Below, piece after piece: positions 6,218 to 8,275 of a stretch of 8,275 nt of DNA. Origin of the DNA: Flavobacteriaceae bacterium (GTDB lineage Bacteria; Bacteroidota; Bacteroidia; Flavobacteriales; Flavobacteriaceae); NCBI GenBank assembly GCA_013042255.1, contig JABDQK010000338.1, positions 1 to 8,275 on the forward strand. The letters run 5' to 3'. Below the pieces are notes generated by a model. That model saw only the letters and a program-made list of their open reading frames with translations, had not been told where the DNA came from and made no database searches. Position numbers and translations under genes: made by a program. Position 1 is the stretch's first letter. Each line of letters starts with the position of its first letter.

Positions 6218-6953
6218 CGAGTCCTTTTCTGAATTCCTGACTTTGAGTGACCAAAAATTCGATCAGTTGAAATTCATTGTCCTTCCGCAGAAGAGATTGG
6301 GCAGGAAGTTTGCTGTCGCAATACAGTAAGAATGCATCGATCTTGTCTTGAGGTAGCTGGAGATCAAGCACAAAAAAATCATCGTTATAGACCTGCCGGA
6401 GCACCTCGCTAACTTTTAGCGGAGTTCTTGCTGCTTCGGCATTGTCATTAGCAGAAAGGAACAAGGCCTTAAAGATATTGACGAAGTTAAGTCCGTCCTG
6501 CATCCCCCTTACCGTTGGATCTAAAGCAATATTCTGCACCTCCGCCGTGGCATCGGTTTCGTAGGCGTATTGCTTGAATTCCTCATTTTGCAGCTGCAGG
6601 AATTTTTTCTGATTTTCCGGGCTTACGGTAACCTCGTCGAGTTCAGTTACTTTTTCGTTGACCTCTACCACAAGACGGTTTTTCTTTAAAATATCGGCTG
6701 TTACTTTTAAAATCTCGATCTGGTAGTTGATGGCGGTAAAAACCAATTCGTCTCCTTCTGCAACATAGATCAGAAACTCACCTTTATCATTGGTGATCGT
6801 CGCTTTTTCGGTAGTTGTATTGATAACATTTTCATTGGGGACCGGTACATTCCGGTAGATCACCTGCCCCCGCAAAGGTCTGCGATCATCGGTTTGTGAA
6901 ATGCCAAAGGAGAGAGAAAAAAGTGCAGGTAAAAGAATTAACAGTTGTTTCAT
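6204..6953 (-). CDS. CarboxypepD_reg-like domain protein (first of tandem pair), exported
   Basis: This 249-aa envelope protein has a signal peptide (1-20, MKQLLILLPALFSLSFGISQ). The carboxypeptidase regulatory-like domain is at about 27-100 (RGQVIYRNVPVPNENVINT, TNDKGEFLIYV, GDELVFTAINYQ). It is followed by KVTELDEVTVSP (101-112), the same position and pattern as in the downstream paralog. The C-terminal part is helical, with LPQDKIDAFLLYCDSKL (200-216) and IEFLVTQSQEFRKGL matching the paralog's C-terminal blocks. I chose the ATG at 6951-6953; the frame is open to a GTG at 6977, but that extension would precede a clean signal peptide. It is the first gene of the minus-strand block leading to DUF6702 and the M1 peptidase. 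Its function is unknown. Similarity to the neighbour is judged by eye from motif order, spacing and shared residues. Confidence 0.82.
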   Translation of the reverse strand: MKQLLILLPALFSLSFGISQTDDRRPLRGQVIYRNVPVPNENVINTTTEKATITNDKGEFLIYVAEGDELVFTAINYQIEILKVTADILKKNRLVVEVNEKVTELDEVTVSPENQKKFLQLQNEEFKQYAYETDATAEVQNIALDPTVRGMQDGLNFVNIFKALFLSANDNAEAARTPLKVSEVLRQVYNDDFFVLDLQLPQDKIDAFLLYCDSKLPAQSLLRKDNEFQLIEFLVTQSQEFRKGLDVEE

Positions 6954-7263
6954 TTTATGTATCGGTGCATGGAGCACACAGTTGAATTATAATTGAGACC
7001 GGAATCCCTTGAGTGGATAAAGAAAAAATAAGTTCGACTTATAAAAAAATAATGTGTCATAAAACTTATGTTAAAAAGTACTATTCCATTTATCCATAAC
7101 CAGGGCATTATTTAAGAAATTACAAAATTTTAGGCAAATAATTGCTTTATAATCGATACAGGGTGATTTACCCATTAATTATGTATTTCGGGGTGTATCT
7201 TTAGTAGAATTGAGATATAATTATAATTTTGTTGGTCCTGATCGCCTCACAAATAAATTGGAC
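6954..7263. other. Divergent AT-rich intergenic region with promoters
   Basis: This 310-bp gap separates the two divergent envelope gene blocks and contains no convincing ORF or RNA gene. The palindrome AATTATAATT occurs twice, at 6985-6994 and 7219-7228, each just over 30 nt upstream of one of the divergent start codons. Other small inverted repeats are ATAAGT-TCG-ACTTAT (7028-7042), CATAA-AAAC-region-TTATG (7058-7070) and GGGT-GATTT-ACCC (7161-7173). A full -7 consensus is present for the plus-strand gene. No full TAnnTTTG was found for the minus-strand operon; near matches TACTTTTT and TAAGTTTT occur around 7063-7085. Confidence 0.6.
7224..7231 (+). promoter_or_regulatory. Putative -7 box for the surface protein gene
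   Basis: TAATTTTG is a full match to TAnnTTTG and ends 32 nt before the ATG at 7264. It overlaps the second AATTATAATT palindrome. A TTG at 7210-7212 is too close (11 nt) to be a standard -33 element. Its position also argues against a longer protein starting at the TTG at 7210. Confidence 0.5.
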
Positions 7264-8091
7264 ATGCGTTTACTCAAAGCCCCTCTATTTTTTCTGTTAT
7301 TGTGTGGATTCATTTCGTATTCACAGATTAAGATCGGGGATAATCCTCAGAATATAGATCCCTCGTCCATTCTCGAGCTTGAAAGTACGACCAGAGCCTT
7401 TGTAATAAATCGAGTAACTACTGCTCAAATGAACTCAATTGTTCCTATAGAGGGAGCCATGGTTTATAACACAGATATCCAATGTCTACACTATTTTAAC
7501 GGAGAAAACTGGCTGAATCTTTGTGAAGCGCTCGGATTGACTATTACTAATAATCCTATTGTCCATCCGGATACAACAATTGCTATAACTAGGGTGGATA
7601 ATAATATCAACATTGAAGTAGATTCCATCACAGGGTTACAGATTGTTGACAGGAGTATACGGGGTGATGATATTGCCGGATCTGCGGTCAACGGATCATT
7701 TCATATTCAAAACCGGTCTGTACCTGTTATTAAACTGATCCCCTCCGCAACCCCAAATCAGATTCTAAAAACAAATGCCGCTGGAACTGACGCTGTATGG
7801 GCAACCCCACCGATAGCTCCTGTGGCATTCGGGAAGGTAAATGGGAATACAACAGTTAAAATATACCCGACTTCATTGGTTTCAGTAGGTGGCTCTGTAA
7901 CATTTCCCTCTATAAATTTCACCCCACCTAGACCGGATGGAAATTATACAATACAATTGACAATAAGTGGAGAAAACAGGATTGCACTGCTAAATCAAAC
8001 TCCAAATGGATTTACTGTAGAAATTTTTGATTCTCTAGGTAACCCCGCCACCTCTCCAATTGAATGGTATTTTACCATCTTTGACTTCTAA
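7264..8091 (+). CDS. Secreted fibre-like surface protein
   Basis: This 275-aa protein has a signal peptide (1-20, ending ISYS-Q). It is followed by an N-terminal block common in Flavobacteriia surface proteins: IGDNPQNIDPSSILELEST, a V-x-T-x-x-Q-M segment, GAMVYNTD, and YFNGENWLNLC (24-87). The middle holds short beta repeats of tail-fibre type (SIRGDDIAGSAVNG at 131-144; IPSATPNQILKTNAAGTDAVWA at 159-180). The C-terminal domain (about 186-275, from PVAFGKVNG to EWYFTIFDF) looks like a compact beta-sandwich, similar in style to phage-fibre or C1q-like tips. The ATG at 7264 gives a clean signal peptide; an upstream TTG at 7210 would put 18 residues before it. The stop codon abuts the next start codon (TAA then ATG), so the two are probably one operon. 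Role is inferred as a surface structural or adhesive protein; no enzyme motif is seen. It is visibly more AT-rich than its neighbours. Confidence 0.75.
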   Translation: MRLLKAPLFFLLLCGFISYSQIKIGDNPQNIDPSSILELESTTRAFVINRVTTAQMNSIVPIEGAMVYNTDIQCLHYFNGENWLNLCEALGLTITNNPIVHPDTTIAITRVDNNINIEVDSITGLQIVDRSIRGDDIAGSAVNGSFHIQNRSVPVIKLIPSATPNQILKTNAAGTDAVWATPPIAPVAFGKVNGNTTVKIYPTSLVSVGGSVTFPSINFTPPRPDGNYTIQLTISGENRIALLNQTPNGFTVEIFDSLGNPATSPIEWYFTIFDF

Positions 8092-8275
8092 ATGGGAAAA
8101 AAGATCCTCTTCATATCATTACTGACCATGGGATTCACCTATTCCCAGACTGCCCTGTACAACAGTGGAAATCTGAGGATTCACCAGGAAGGCCAGCTTG
8201 GATTTCACACAGATCTCGTGAATGACGGCCCTTTTGATGAAAACGTCGGCTTAACCGGCTTTTACGGTACAGAAC
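8092..8275 (+). CDS. Secreted surface protein, N-terminal part (3' end outside window)
   Basis: Only 61 codons are present. Residues 1-19 form a signal peptide (MGKKILFISLLTMGFTYSQ), followed by ALYNSGNLRIHQEGQLGFH, a block that I associate with large Flavobacteriia proteins ending in gliding-motility or T9SS-type C-terminal domains. The rest is cut off, so that ending is not seen here. The start codon directly follows the stop codon of the upstream fibre-like gene with no gap, which suggests coupled translation and a shared function at the cell surface. Confidence is high that it is a real exported protein, lower for its family. Confidence 0.75.
   Translation, partial: MGKKILFISLLTMGFTYSQTALYNSGNLRIHQEGQLGFHTDLVNDGPFDENVGLTGFYGTE

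Noticed and set aside
7028..7042. ATAAGT-TCG-ACTTAT as a terminator
   Set aside because: The stem is only 6 bp and A/T-rich, and it lies between divergent starts where no transcript should end; at most an operator.
7210..7263. Longer surface protein starting at TTG 7210
   Set aside because: It would place 18 residues before a clean signal peptide, and its codons overlap the -7 promoter box.

Overview
The window looks like chromosomal DNA of a marine-type member of the Flavobacteriaceae (Bacteroidota). The evidence is moderate GC, TAnnTTTG-type -7 boxes in front of several genes, no clear Shine-Dalgarno sequences, and gene families typical of that group. These families are DUF6702, an M1 peptidase with a GMEYP motif, CarboxypepD_reg-like envelope proteins, and a surface protein followed by the start of a likely surface-exposed protein. 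The species cannot be named from the sequence.

Layout. On the minus strand at the left are the first 110 codons of kynureninase (kynU, running off the edge) and, just upstream of it, a GNAT acetyltransferase. Divergent from the GNAT on the plus strand is a class I O-methyltransferase. Its 3' end overlaps, tail to tail, a PAP2 membrane phosphatase on the minus strand. The phosphatase is the second gene of a tight tatA-PAP2 pair. A strong rho-independent terminator at 2426-2464 separates this pair from a longer minus-strand block. In transcription order that block is two tandem CarboxypepD_reg-like paralogs (overlapping by 14 nt), a DUF6702 protein with a TTG start, and an M1 metallopeptidase of 769 aa. 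A 310-bp AT-rich divergent region (6954-7263) follows. Then come a plus-strand secreted fibre-like surface protein and, directly abutting its stop codon, the first 61 codons of another secreted protein.

How the genes work together. The 6953-to-2486 block reads as one transcription unit of exported envelope proteins ending at the terminator. Its members all carry signal peptides or export-type N-termini. Only the M1 peptidase has a predictable chemistry; the two paralogs and DUF6702 are conserved but uncharacterised. tatA-PAP2 combines a twin-arginine translocase subunit with a lipid or undecaprenyl-pyrophosphate phosphatase-like enzyme, with no evident mechanistic link. kynU, GNAT and the O-methyltransferase are soluble enzymes that appear unrelated in function.

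I see no CRISPR array, transposon, prophage, tRNA or rRNA, and no clear novel defence or mobile system. The points most worth a second look are the nearly leaderless tatA promoter, the conserved cluster of barrel-less SusC-N-terminus-like paralogs with DUF6702 and M1, and the AATTATAATT palindrome repeated in both halves of the divergent promoter region.
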